Shown: positions 1 to 7,700, counted from the stretch's first letter. The stretch is 14,197 bases of DNA from Chitinispirillales bacterium (GCA_031254445.1 JAIRUL010000209.1:1-14197); one strand, 5' to 3'. A program made the numbers and translations. The notes: generated by a model not told the origin, from the letters alone.

Positions 1-2376
1 CCAGCTCTTCTGCGCGTACTCGTGGTCGCCCACAAGCCGCGCTATCTGCACGTCGGTGGGCACTTTCTCCAAGTACTTCTTGTACGCGGCCACCGCCTGC
101 GGCATCTTCTTCTGCTGGACGTAGAGGTCGCCGAGCGACTTGAACTCCCGCGAGCTGTTCGGGTTCGACATCGTCACCTGCTCGTAGGTGAGTATGGCCT
201 CGGCCGTCCTGCCCGACTTCTCTTGGCACAAAGCCAAAGCCGAGAGGTTCGCAGTGTTTCTGGGGTTCATTTGCAGGGCCTTTTGGTACATATCGGCGGC
301 CCTCGAGTAGTTGTCCTGCTTTTGGTATTCGTTGCCCGCGGCCGTATAGATCGCTTCGTCCGCCTCGTTTGCGTTGACGGCCGCGACAAGCACCGGCATT
401 GCCTCGGCGGAGGGCGCCTTGTTCTTTAGCAGGATGGCCGCGTAGTTTTTGTACATCCCCTTGATGTTCGGGTCGGCTTTGACGGCGGCCCTATACGACG
501 CGAGCGCGTCGTTAAACGCGTTCGAAGCGTATTGCATGTTGCCGAGTTCCCTGTGGCCCTCGGCGTCGTTCGGCCTAAGCGCCAAAAGCGCCTTTAGGTG
601 GGTGAGCGCCGCAGTGTTGTTCTTCTGCTTGAGCGCTATCTCGTAGAGGCTCTTCTGAATGTCGGCGTCTTTCGGCTGGAGGATGGAAAGCTCCTTAAGC
701 ACGTCGTAGGCGGTCTTGAGGTCGCCGGACTTTTCGGCGGCTTTCGCCACGCGGACGCGCGACGGGATGTCTTTTTGATCGAGCGCTATGATGCGCTTGT
801 CGGCGTCGGAGAGCGCCTGCGCGTCGCCGGTCTTCTCGCTGCACTCGGCGAGATCCCTCCACAGTTCAAGGTTGTTGCTCTCGGTTTTGAGGAGCGGGAG
901 CAGCACGCTGCGGGCCGATTTGTAGTTTTTCTCCGCCATATATATCTTGGCGAGCATGAACTGCGGCTCTTTGAGCGACGGGTCCCTATGCAGCGCCGAC
1001 TCCGCGGCGTCGCGGGCGAGGTCGAACCGCTTGAGGTTCCACGCGGCGGTCATCATGCCCACCGCCGCCTCGGCGGAGGCCTGCTGGGTGAAGCTGCGCT
1101 GAAAGCTTTTGAGCGCCTCGCTGTACTTTTGCGACTTTAGGTGGAACTCGCCGAGCGAGAGGTGTATCTTGGGGTTGTTCGGGTCGAGCGAGACGAGCTT
1201 CTCCTGCGTGACCCTGCCCTTTTCGGCCTGCCCGGTCCTCATGTAGAGGTCGGCCAAGCGCGCGTAGGCCTCCACGTTGTTTTTGTCCTTGGCGATGGCC
1301 TTCTCCAAAAAGTTGATGGCTTCCTTGTTGTTGCCAAGGCCTTCGTTCACCTGCGCCATGAGCAGCGCGATGTCCCGCACGGTCTTGCCGTCGGGGTCGG
1401 CGCGGTTGAGCGGGCCAAGCGCCGCGTCGGCGTCCTTAAAGGCCTTGCGGGCCAGATGGGCGCGCCCGAGCTTCTCGCGGGCGGCTAAGGCGTTGGCCGA
1501 GGTGGAGCCCCCGAACTTCTTGACCGCCGCGTCGTAGGCGTTTGTGATCTCCTTGGCGTCGGCCTTGTTGTTCTCTAAAGAGACCGCCCATGCGTACAAA
1601 TCGTCGCCGGTAAGCAGCGCCTTGCTGGCTTTCTCGAAGTTGACGACGGCGTTCCTATGGTCGCCAGTCTCGTAGTAGAGCCTCGCGAGTTCGACGAGCA
1701 CCTCCGGCTTCGGCGAGGTTTTGTCGCTCGCAGCCCTATTGAAGTAGACGATGGCGGAGTCTATCTGGCCGAGCTGCTTGTGGGCGAGGGCTATGCGCAG
1801 GGCGAGGTCGCTGTCCGGCTGCCGCGCGAGCGACTTCTTCATGAGCGGCAGGGACTTCGAGTAGTCTTTTGCGTCGTAGTATATGCGGCCCAGCTCGCGA
1901 TTCGCCACCACGTTGTTCGGGTCGGTCTCCACCACCTTTTCGAGGGCGGCCTTCGCCTCGGTCGCCTTGCCGAGGCCGATGCAGGAGCGCGCGTACTCCC
2001 AGCTCGCCTCGCCGGTCATGCGCATCTCCATAGCTTTCTTGGCCATATCCATCGCGTTGTCGGGCTGCTTTAGCGCGTTGTAGACGCGCGCCGCGCCGAG
2101 GTAGGTGTCGTAGTTCTTGTCGTCCATCTTCATGCCGACCAAGTAGCAGGCTAAGGCTTTCTCGGGGGCGTTGAGGTTCTCGTGGGCGAGGCCGATGCTG
2201 GCCCAGAGCTGGCCGTCCCTGTTGGACGGCGGGAGCTTGTCGTCGGCGTACTTAACCGCCTCGGAGTAGTTCTCCGCCCGTATCATGCGGTAAAAGGTTT
2301 CGTCCGAAAAAACGCTGGCCGCGAAGGCGGCGACGATGAAAGGGACTAAAAAATACCCGGCAAAACGATGTTTCAT
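1..2376 (-). CDS. Secreted tetratricopeptide-repeat (TPR) protein, C-terminus cut by window edge
   Basis: The minus strand is open without a stop from the ATG at 2376 to the left edge, giving 792 codons with the C-terminus missing. It starts MKHRFAGYFLVPFIVAAFAASVFS, a basic N-terminus plus hydrophobic stretch that reads as a signal peptide cleaved near residue 22-24, so the protein is exported to the periplasm or outer membrane. The rest is almost entirely 34-residue TPR helical pairs, roughly twenty, recognisable from motifs such as 'DPNNVVANRELGRIYYDAKDYSKSL', 'NNVEAYARLADLYMRTGQAEKG' and 'NPRNTANLSALALCQEKSGRTAEA'. TPR arrays act as protein-protein scaffolds; no catalytic domain is visible. 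The start is supported by GGAGG six bases upstream. It is divergent from the secreted protein at 2653. The specific partner is unknown and the missing C-terminus could carry another domain. Confidence 0.9.
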   Translation of the reverse strand, partial: MKHRFAGYFLVPFIVAAFAASVFSDETFYRMIRAENYSEAVKYADDKLPPSNRDGQLWASIGLAHENLNAPEKALACYLVGMKMDDKNYDTYLGAARVYNALKQPDNAMDMAKKAMEMRMTGEASWEYARSCIGLGKATEAKAALEKVVETDPNNVVANRELGRIYYDAKDYSKSLPLMKKSLARQPDSDLALRIALAHKQLGQIDSAIVYFNRAASDKTSPKPEVLVELARLYYETGDHRNAVVNFEKASKALLTGDDLYAWAVSLENNKADAKEITNAYDAAVKKFGGSTSANALAAREKLGRAHLARKAFKDADAALGPLNRADPDGKTVRDIALLMAQVNEGLGNNKEAINFLEKAIAKDKNNVEAYARLADLYMRTGQAEKGRVTQEKLVSLDPNNPKIHLSLGEFHLKSQKYSEALKSFQRSFTQQASAEAAVGMMTAAWNLKRFDLARDAAESALHRDPSLKEPQFMLAKIYMAEKNYKSARSVLLPLLKTESNNLELWRDLAECSEKTGDAQALSDADKRIIALDQKDIPSRVRVAKAAEKSGDLKTAYDVLKELSILQPKDADIQKSLYEIALKQKNNTAALTHLKALLALRPNDAEGHRELGNMQYASNAFNDALASYRAAVKADPNIKGMYKNYAAILLKNKAPSAEAMPVLVAAVNANEADEAIYTAAGNEYQKQDNYSRAADMYQKALQMNPRNTANLSALALCQEKSGRTAEAILTYEQVTMSNPNSSREFKSLGDLYVQQKKMPQAVAAYKKYLEKVPTDVQIARLVGDHEYAQKSW

Positions 2377-2449
2377 TAAGCGCCTCCAAAACATTTTTTA
2401 TAGTAGATGCTTATTTTTCAAAGCAAAAATGGACAAACCCCGACCACAT

Positions 2450-2479
2450 AATATAGTATATGGCCTCGCCGCAATCCAA
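2450..2479 (-). promoter_or_regulatory. Putative sigma70-type promoter for the TPR gene
   Basis: On the minus strand TTGGAT (2474-2479) is followed after 18 bases by TATATT (2450-2455). It lies 75-100 bases upstream of the TPR start codon. Assigned by consensus match only. Confidence 0.35.
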
Positions 2480-2559
2480 ATATAGCCCGCCCAAAAAAAT
2501 ATATGTTATCGGCGCCCCCAAATTAAACTTTTTTTTGCATTTTTAATCTTTTGATTTTT

Positions 2560-2588
2560 TTGTAGCTTTTTTCCTGCGGCGGTATTAT
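2560..2588 (+). promoter_or_regulatory. Putative promoter for the two-gene secreted-protein operon
   Basis: TTGTAG (2560-2565) and TATTAT (2583-2588) are separated by 17 bases. A second overlapping -10-like TATAAT lies at 2586-2591, within the alternating TATTATAATATTATAG tract. A transcript from here would have a leader of about 55-60 bases before the ATG at 2653. Confidence 0.4.
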
Positions 2589-2652
2589 AATATTATAGAA
2601 TGGGTAATTTCGCCGGCAACCGCCAACTTATACCGTAAAACGGGAGGGCATT

Positions 2653-4062
2653 ATGAACAGATTCCGCCGTTGTTTGGGATTTGCGGCATTTTCCATGCTT
2701 TTCGCCGCGATGCCGGCGCTTTGCGCCGAACTATTCGGCGACGACTTCACAGACCCTGCCGCCTCCCACCAAAAATGGATGAATTTGGACGACGCGGCCG
2801 TCACCGTCGCCGACGGGGGCTGCACCATCGACAACGGGCCGGGGAGCGTCAGCGAGTACTACCACGACTTCGGCGCGAGCAAGCCAGAGGTCTTTACGCT
2901 CTCTTTCACCCTAAAGTCCATAGAGCGGGGCAGCGTGGCCGGCGCGCTTTTTTGCAGGCAGGGGAACAGCAGCGGCAATGTTACCGGCGGCTACGTCCTC
3001 ACGGCCCGCAGCGATACCGTGATCGTTTACAAGCTGACGCTGTCGGGAAACTCGTATGGGTTGAATTCCGTCCTTTATCAACGCAGCGCCGATGTCCTTC
3101 CCGCAAACAATAAACTAACCGTCAGCAAAAACGGCTCGACCTTCCACGTGTTCGCAAACGACGAATTCGTCGGCGAATTTACGGATGCCGATTACGGCCC
3201 CGGCGACATTTCTTTGTTCACATTTTCGAATACAAAGGCCGTTTTCGGCGCGCTGAGCGTAACCGACGCTTTCCAAAACGGCAAGAGGACCGAATTCTCC
3301 GACAATTTTGACAATGCAAGCCTCAAGTACTGGAACTACCTCCAAGGCAGCGGCCCCGCCCCCGAAATCAGGGCGGCGGACGGCAAGCTGAAGATTACGA
3401 CCGTCGACGGCGGGGACGGGCCTAGCGGGGCGGCATGGATGTACGTCGACATTGAGCTCTCCGAGTTCGAAGCCCGCGTAGAAGCGAGCCACGTCTCCGG
3501 CAGCAACACCTCCCCCTACGGATTCATCCTCATAGGGGACGGCCCGTCGGAAATAGCGTATTTCGCCATCCGCGGAGGCCGGAGATACCTTGTGTGGAGG
3601 CAAGGCGAGCCCCAACCCGACCCGGTGCTCGCTTCCAGCATAAACGGCGCCGGCTACACCGATTTGTTAGAAATCAAGAAAACAAAGGAGTCGCCCGGCT
3701 ATGAATTCTACGCAAACGGCGCGCTGCTTTCGCCTCGCGAAGACTGGCAGGATTGGCCGAGTTTGGTAAACTTCAAAATCACCGGCATAGGCCTCTTCGC
3801 CCAAAACGAATTGGCGGCCGAGTTCGACAATTTCTACGTAAAGGAAAAACAGCAAACATCGTCAATCCGCACATACAACAATAGTAAGCGCATATCGCGC
3901 GCGCCGTCCGCGCAAAAAAGCGCCAACCCCGCTTTCTACGACCTGCGCGGAAGAAAGCGCTATACGCTAACGGCGGCGCCAAACCGCGCGTCCATAAAAA
4001 GGGCCGCCGGTGTATATGTCAACGAGAACGGCAGGGAAGTGCGCGTGAGGGGGAGAAAATAA
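2653..4062 (+). CDS. Secreted protein with two LamG/concanavalin-like domains and a Fibrobacter-type C-terminal tail
   Basis: 469 residues. Residues 1-25 form a signal peptide ending at LCA|E. Two modules follow, roughly 27-207 and 213-397. Each opens with a similar motif ('LFGDDFTDPAASHQKW' and 'EFSDNFDNASLKYWNY'), continues with an acid/glycine-rich 'DG(K)' strand, and ends with an 'ANxxFVGEF'- or 'ANGALLS'-type stretch. This pattern is typical of beta-sandwich (concanavalin/LamG/DUF1080-like) carbohydrate-associated folds. The last 60 residues are basic and end in 'YDLRGRK...AAGVYVNENGREVRVRGRK', resembling the C-terminal extension of many secreted Fibrobacter proteins and T9SS-type sorting tails. 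GGGAGG lies 5 bases before the ATG. The stop overlaps the next start by one base (TAATG), so the two are co-translated. No glycosidase active site was identified; substrate unknown. Confidence 0.75.
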   Translation: MNRFRRCLGFAAFSMLFAAMPALCAELFGDDFTDPAASHQKWMNLDDAAVTVADGGCTIDNGPGSVSEYYHDFGASKPEVFTLSFTLKSIERGSVAGALFCRQGNSSGNVTGGYVLTARSDTVIVYKLTLSGNSYGLNSVLYQRSADVLPANNKLTVSKNGSTFHVFANDEFVGEFTDADYGPGDISLFTFSNTKAVFGALSVTDAFQNGKRTEFSDNFDNASLKYWNYLQGSGPAPEIRAADGKLKITTVDGGDGPSGAAWMYVDIELSEFEARVEASHVSGSNTSPYGFILIGDGPSEIAYFAIRGGRRYLVWRQGEPQPDPVLASSINGAGYTDLLEIKKTKESPGYEFYANGALLSPREDWQDWPSLVNFKITGIGLFAQNELAAEFDNFYVKEKQQTSSIRTYNNSKRISRAPSAQKSANPAFYDLRGRKRYTLTAAPNRASIKRAAGVYVNENGREVRVRGRK

Positions 4063-4553
4063 TGAAGCGCGCCGCCACCTCAATTATCCTCGCCGCCGCC
4101 GTCGCCATAGGCGCTTTCGCCCAATCCGAAAGCGCCTACGACCCCCCCGGCTCCGCCCCGGGCCCAAACGACGATCTCGCCGCCCCCGGGCTCCTAGACC
4201 CGTCGCGCTTCAAAGTAAGCCACTCAATGGGCTTCATGGCCGGCGGCTCGCGCATCGCCGACGTCAAGTCGCAGAGCGTCTACTCGACGATGCTCCAGTA
4301 CAAGTTCAACGCGCCGGTCGTCATGAGCCTGAATTTCGACATGCCCATCCACTCGACTTTCAACCCGTACGGCAATTTCACCGCCGACAACTTGGCGTCG
4401 CTAGACTACTTCAGAAATATGCCCATAGACGCATCCATCGCCTGGATGCCCAAAGAAAACCTCCTCTTCCGCCTCTCGGTAATCAAGCAGCCGGAGGCGG
4501 GGTACAATTACAGCAGTTTCTATAGGCCGGATAGGTTTTACCGGGGGTGGTGA
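4062..4553 (+). CDS. Exported protein of unknown function, possibly outer-membrane associated
   Basis: 163 residues, starting on the ATG that overlaps the previous stop (TAATG), which points to translational coupling. Residues 1-20 are a signal peptide ending in AFA|Q. A proline/glycine/acid-rich linker follows (about 24-45), then a segment rich in alternating hydrophobic and aromatic residues: 'FKVSHSMGFMAGGS', 'VYSTMLQYKFNAPVVMSLNFDMPIHS', 'DASIAWMPKENLLFRLSVIKQP'. This resembles amphipathic beta-strands of small outer-membrane or periplasmic proteins in Fibrobacterota, Chlorobi and their relatives. It ends with '...SFYRPDRFYRGW', an aromatic C-terminus as found on outer-membrane beta-barrels. 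The family is recalled from general layout, not proven. It probably works with, or helps export, the preceding secreted protein. Confidence 0.7.
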   Translation: MKRAATSIILAAAVAIGAFAQSESAYDPPGSAPGPNDDLAAPGLLDPSRFKVSHSMGFMAGGSRIADVKSQSVYSTMLQYKFNAPVVMSLNFDMPIHSTFNPYGNFTADNLASLDYFRNMPIDASIAWMPKENLLFRLSVIKQPEAGYNYSSFYRPDRFYRGW

Positions 4554-4559
4554 AGAAAG

Positions 4560-4584
4560 GCGCCCCCGGCTCCAGCGGGGGCGC
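4560..4584. terminator. Stem-loop between convergent genes, possible bidirectional terminator
   Basis: GCGCCCCCG (4560-4568) and CGGGGGCGC (4576-4584) form a perfect 9-bp stem with a 7-base loop. It lies seven bases after the TGA of the 4062 gene and 22 bases beyond the stop of the facing MFS gene. No long T run follows on the plus strand; on the minus strand CCTTTCTT follows. Terminator function is likely from position, but the weak U tract lowers certainty. Confidence 0.6.
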
Positions 4585-4606
4585 ATCCTTATAGGCGCGC
4601 GCTGTT

Positions 4607-5842
4607 TCACAGGCCCTCCGCGCTTTGCGAACGGCGCGCCCCCGCCGCCCGGAGCGTTTTGCTTGTCATCATAGGAATACACAGCAGCGCGGTGGCCGCG
4701 CCCGTCAGCATCAGCTGGCGGTCGATTGAAACAACGTCGGCGAGCGGCCCGAAGATCAGCATTCCAAGCGGCATCATAGCGCCCGACAGCATCGTAAACA
4801 CCGAGAGCACCCTGCCCATAAAGGCGGGGTCGACATTTGTTTGCAGCACGGCAGCCGACGGGGCGTTGTAGAGCGGCAGCACGATTCCCAGCGCGGCCAT
4901 TAGGGCGATGTAGAGCCAGAAGGCCGGGACAACGCCTAGGCCCACGGTAATCAGCCCGCAGAGCGCGCTCGAGAGCGCCATCGTGTGCACGCGGTTTTTC
5001 AGGCCGCCCCATATCCCGATGAGGAAGCCGCCGAGCATCATGCCGGAGGAGAAGCCTATCTCTATCGCGGAGAGGCGCCAGACCTCGCCGCCGAACTTCC
5101 TCACCGACTGAAGCGGCGTCAGGAACGCGGCGGGGGCGGCTGCGAAGAGGAAGGTCGCCGAGACGACGATCATCCTCAGTATGTAGCCGTGGGCGCGAAT
5201 GTACCTCATCCCCTCTTTCAAATCGTGAAAGTACGCCGCGCCGCCCTGCGGCCGCGCCGTTTGTTTTTGGGGCGGGGCTTTCACGAAAAACAGCACGGTG
5301 CCGATGCCGGCCGCGGCGGTCACGACGTCCAAGAAGAAGAGCGCCGCGAGCGGGGCGGCGGCCATAAGCGCGGCGGCGATCATGGGCGAGGTCAGGGCGG
5401 CGAAAGAGTTTATGCCGCTATGTATCCCGTTGATTTTTGTCAAGTGCTCCGGCGGCGTTATCATCGGGATGAACGCGCTGACCGCCGGCGCTTGCACCCC
5501 GTTCCCGAGCGCCCGCATGAGCGCGCATACGAAGAGCATAGCGTAGCTGTCAACCCCAAGCATGAGGGAGACGGCCATACATAGGCTAAAGAACGCGACC
5601 GAGCCGTCCGCGATATTGATGATGCGCTTGCGGTTGAACCTATCCGCCCAGACGCCGGCGAAAGGCGAAATGAGGAACATGGGGAAGAGCCCCACTATCG
5701 CGAAGAGCGTCATCACGCTGCCGGACTGGCTTTTGAGCACGACGTGCCAAAAGATGGCGTACTGGACGACCATGGTGCCGAAGTACGATAGCGCCTGGCC
5801 GGTTAAGAATAGGGCGGCATTCTTTTTCCAGTCGGTTTCCAT
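4607..5842 (-). CDS. Major facilitator superfamily exporter (MFS_3 / EntS-like)
   Basis: 411 residues with about twelve hydrophobic membrane segments and almost no soluble domain. The loop between helices 2 and 3 reads 'GVWADRFNRKRIINIADG', the MFS motif A (G-x-x-x-D-R-x-x-R-[RK]). The hydrophobic N-terminal half ('ALFLTGQALSYFGTMVVQYAIFWHVV') matches the efflux-type family that includes enterobactin exporter EntS and macrolide/multidrug exporters. A polar central loop (around residues 190-215, 'KAPPQKQTARPQGG') separates the two six-helix halves. It should be a proton-driven inner-membrane exporter; substrate not readable. The gene starts three bases after the Trm112-like gene and has no clear ribosome binding site of its own, so it probably depends on translation of that gene. 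Confidence 0.88.
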   Translation of the reverse strand: METDWKKNAALFLTGQALSYFGTMVVQYAIFWHVVLKSQSGSVMTLFAIVGLFPMFLISPFAGVWADRFNRKRIINIADGSVAFFSLCMAVSLMLGVDSYAMLFVCALMRALGNGVQAPAVSAFIPMITPPEHLTKINGIHSGINSFAALTSPMIAAALMAAAPLAALFFLDVVTAAAGIGTVLFFVKAPPQKQTARPQGGAAYFHDLKEGMRYIRAHGYILRMIVVSATFLFAAAPAAFLTPLQSVRKFGGEVWRLSAIEIGFSSGMMLGGFLIGIWGGLKNRVHTMALSSALCGLITVGLGVVPAFWLYIALMAALGIVLPLYNAPSAAVLQTNVDPAFMGRVLSVFTMLSGAMMPLGMLIFGPLADVVSIDRQLMLTGAATALLCIPMMTSKTLRAAGARRSQSAEGL

Positions 5843-5845
5843 ACG

Positions 5846-6103
5846 CTATTCGGCAAACGGAATGGCCTCGTCGATTAGCATGATGGGGATGTCCTCGCGG
5901 ATCGGGTAGAGGAACCTGCGGTCTTCGCGGATGAGCCCGCCGCCGATTTCCTCTTTGACAACGGCGCCGGAGCGGTTGGAGATATTTCCGGCTTTTATGC
6001 CTTCGTTGATTTTCTGAACGGCGTCGTCGCCCGCAAGGGCGACGCTTTGTTTGGTCTCGGGGCAGCATAGGATGTTTAATAGCTCTTTGTCAACCATTGT
6101 CAT
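5846..6103 (-). CDS. Trm112 / UPF0434-family small protein
   Basis: 85 residues. The N-terminal 'DKELLNILCCPETKQSVAL' and C-terminal 'LIREDRRFLYPIREDIPIMLIDEAI' are the two diagnostic blocks of the Trm112p/UPF0434 (YcaR-like) family, small zinc-ribbon-like proteins that act as partners of methyltransferases in better-known members. The N-terminal knuckle is only 'CCPE' and there is no second CxxC pair, so metal binding may be lost, as in many bacterial UPF0434 members. A second ATG at 6097 would give 'MVDKELL', close to the usual family start. AAGGA lies 4 bases before the first ATG and 10 before the second, so either may be used. It heads a two-gene unit with the MFS exporter. Confidence 0.85.
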   Translation of the reverse strand: MTMVDKELLNILCCPETKQSVALAGDDAVQKINEGIKAGNISNRSGAVVKEEIGGGLIREDRRFLYPIREDIPIMLIDEAIPFAE

Positions 6104-6151
6104 TATGTCCTTATCGTTAAAGTCTTTAAAGTCTTAAAATCAAAGTCTTTT

Positions 6152-6178
6152 AAATCTTTTAAATCTTTTAAATCTTTT
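6152..6178. repeat. AAATCTTTT tandem repeat (three perfect 9-bp units)
   Basis: Units lie at 6152-6160, 6161-6169 and 6170-6178, preceded by degenerate AAAGTCTTT-like units from about 6119. The tract leads directly into the palindromic element that follows. The same 9-bp unit recurs beside the other copies near 12.6 and 14.0 kb. Confidence 0.85.
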
Positions 6179-6351
6179 TCAGACGAAGCCTACGGCTTCA
6201 TATGGTGTGGCGCAGAGCCGCCACACAAAGTCAAAGTCAACATCAACATCAAAATCATCCACACCGCCGCCTTTGACTTTGACGTTGACTTTGTGTGGCG
6301 GCTTTAGCCGCCACACGTTATGAAGCCGTAGGCTTCGTCTGAAAAAGATTT
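6170..6351. repeat. Composite palindromic element, copy A (two inverted arms, REPIN-like)
   Basis: The left arm runs AAATCTTTTTCAGAC, hairpin 1 (GAAGCC 6185-6190, loop TAC, GGCTTC 6194-6199), linker ATATG, hairpin 2 (GTGTGGCG 6205-6212, CAGAGC, CGCCACAC 6219-6226), then 6-bp repeats of the type GTCAAA/ATCAAC. The right arm is the reverse complement of the same order: hairpin 2' is a perfect 11-bp stem (GTGTGGCGGCT 6293-6303, TT, AGCCGCCACAC 6306-6316), hairpin 1' is at 6322-6336, ending GTCTGAAAAAGATTT at 6351. About 30 bases in the middle (6241-6270) are unmatched. It lies between two co-oriented genes (aminotransferase end at 6380, Trm112-like start at 6103). It could fold as a large cruciform or RNA hairpin. 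Confidence 0.9.
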
Positions 6352-6379
6352 TTAAAAGAATTTGACTTTAATGTTTTAC

Positions 6380-7579
6380 CTACCGAATAAACGCCTTAAC
6401 CGCATTTGCCACAATCTCTATCCCCAACCCTATCTTCTCCTCCGGGGTGTTTGAGAACGCTAGGCGCAGGCAATCATTTTTCTTCCCGGCCGGGGCGAAC
6501 GCGCAGCCTACCACGAACGCCGCGCCGCCGTCGAAGGCTTTTTGGAAGACTTCGGAGGCGTCCATGCGATTTGGGAGCGTCACCCAGATATAAAACCCGC
6601 CCTTGGGGGTCGTCCAGCCCACGCCGCTCGGCATATGCTCTTTTAGGCTCTTTAGCATTGTCTCGGCGCGGCGCTTGTAGGCGGCGCGGAGCGTTTCTAC
6701 GTGGGCGGGCATCTTGCCTTTCGACAAACGCTCGGCGGCCAGCGCCTGCGTGAAAGTCGGCGAGCAGGCGTCCATCGACTGCTTCGCCAGCTGGCACTTG
6801 TCGATTATCTCGGAGGCCGCGCAGAGCCAGCCGAGGCGCATCCCCGGGCTGAATATCTTTGCGAACGAGCCGGCGTAGCATATTTGCACGGCATGGTTCG
6901 GCATGGCCTTCATAGGCGCCGTCAGCTCCTTGTCGGCGGCGTCGAAGTAGAGCTCGCCGTAGGGGTCGTCTTCTAATAAAATAATGTCCCTGCCGCCAAG
7001 CGCGTCTAATAGCTTCCGCTTGCGCCCGGCGCTGTAGATGATGCCGGCGGGGTTGTGGAAATAGGGCGTCAGGTATAATATCTTGGCCTTTTTCCCCATT
7101 TTGTCAAGCATTTCGAGCAAATCTTCGATGATAATGCCGCCATCGTCCATCGCCACGCCGACCGTCTCCGCCCCATAAGACTTGAACGCCGCAAGCGCGC
7201 CGATGAAGCTCGGGTACTCGGTGACCACAACGTCGCCCGGGTCTAAAAACACCTTCGCGACGAGGTTTATCGCCTGCTGCGCGCCGGTCGTGACAATCAG
7301 CTCCTGACCCTCCAAGCTGATATTTTTCGACCCTAGATACTTCTTTATCTCCGCAAGCAGCGGCGGGAACCCGTCCGTCGCCCCGTACTGCATGGCGACC
7401 TGCTTGGCCTGGGTAGACATGCCGCCGTAGAGCCCGTCGACTATCTCGGCGGGGAGCAGCGACGTCCCCGGGGAGCCGCCGGCAAAGGATATAAGCGACG
7501 GGTCGCCCGCTAACTTCATTATCCTGCGGATCTCGGACGAGCGCATGCCGAGAGCGCTTTGTGAATACGGTAGCGCCAT
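6380..7579 (-). CDS. PLP-dependent aminotransferase, class I/II (ARO8/MocR-type, 2-aminoadipate aminotransferase-like)
   Basis: 399 residues, a full-length fold type I aminotransferase without the N-terminal GntR DNA-binding domain of MocR regulators. Visible sites: 'SFAGGSP' near residue 31-37 (substrate loop); 'TTGAQQAINL' at 97-106 (phosphate-cup region); 'PYFHNPAG' with N176; 'EDDPYGELYF' with the PLP-ring aspartate at 204/205 and Y207; 'GSFAKIFSPGMRLGW' with the Schiff-base lysine K241 and phosphate-binding R248; and a C-terminal 'GGFYIWVTLP' block. The closest class known to me is COG1167, acting on 2-aminoadipate, aromatic or branched-chain amino acids. The exact substrate cannot be told. 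A weak GAGGGG lies about 10 bases before the ATG. The leader contains a GCGCGT/ACGCGC hairpin at 7609-7623. Confidence 0.9.
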   Translation of the reverse strand: MALPYSQSALGMRSSEIRRIMKLAGDPSLISFAGGSPGTSLLPAEIVDGLYGGMSTQAKQVAMQYGATDGFPPLLAEIKKYLGSKNISLEGQELIVTTGAQQAINLVAKVFLDPGDVVVTEYPSFIGALAAFKSYGAETVGVAMDDGGIIIEDLLEMLDKMGKKAKILYLTPYFHNPAGIIYSAGRKRKLLDALGGRDIILLEDDPYGELYFDAADKELTAPMKAMPNHAVQICYAGSFAKIFSPGMRLGWLCAASEIIDKCQLAKQSMDACSPTFTQALAAERLSKGKMPAHVETLRAAYKRRAETMLKSLKEHMPSGVGWTTPKGGFYIWVTLPNRMDASEVFQKAFDGGAAFVVGCAFAPAGKKNDCLRLAFSNTPEEKIGLGIEIVANAVKAFIR

Positions 7580-7700
7580 AATGGAAAACCCCTCAATCCC
7601 GCCGAATTGCGCGTAAAACGCGCGCAGAAATCAGCGGGGCGGCAATATAATTGTAAAATTACTGCGCAGCCTGACCGTATAAATATATATTTTTGTACCT
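7580..7700. promoter_or_regulatory. Divergent intergenic region of the aminotransferase and rsmG genes
   Basis: This 121-bp stretch must carry both promoters. An AT-rich block TATAAATATATAT (7678-7690) sits only 11-23 bases before the rsmG ATG, and a TATATT element on the minus strand lies near 7645-7650. No convincing -35 partner at 16-18 bases was found for either. A perfect GCGCGT-AAA-ACGCGC hairpin occupies 7609-7623 in the aminotransferase leader. Confidence 0.4.

Larger units (their letters stand above)
2377..2652. other. AT-rich divergent intergenic region
   Basis: This stretch separates two divergently transcribed genes for exported proteins. It is much richer in A and T than its neighbours, with several T runs (2530-2575), and holds one candidate promoter for each direction. 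No small coding region was recognised. Confidence 0.7.

Noticed and set aside
22..2083. Several plus-strand open frames in the first 2.1 kb
   Set aside because: They are antisense to the continuous TPR reading frame, have Arg/His/Leu-rich unstructured translations and lack ribosome binding sites.
4659..5909. Plus-strand open frames opposite the MFS gene
   Set aside because: They are shadows of a clear twelve-helix transporter on the other strand.
6119..6180. Regular short repeats that could suggest a CRISPR array
   Set aside because: Units are only 6-9 bases and abut without unique spacers; there are no cas genes.
6170..6351. Insertion sequence with terminal inverted repeats
   Set aside because: The element is only 182 bp with no coding capacity and no target duplication could be recognised; a non-autonomous REPIN/MITE-like repeat is the more modest reading.
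6380..7579. MocR-type transcriptional regulator
   Set aside because: The protein starts directly with the aminotransferase fold and has no N-terminal GntR winged-helix domain.
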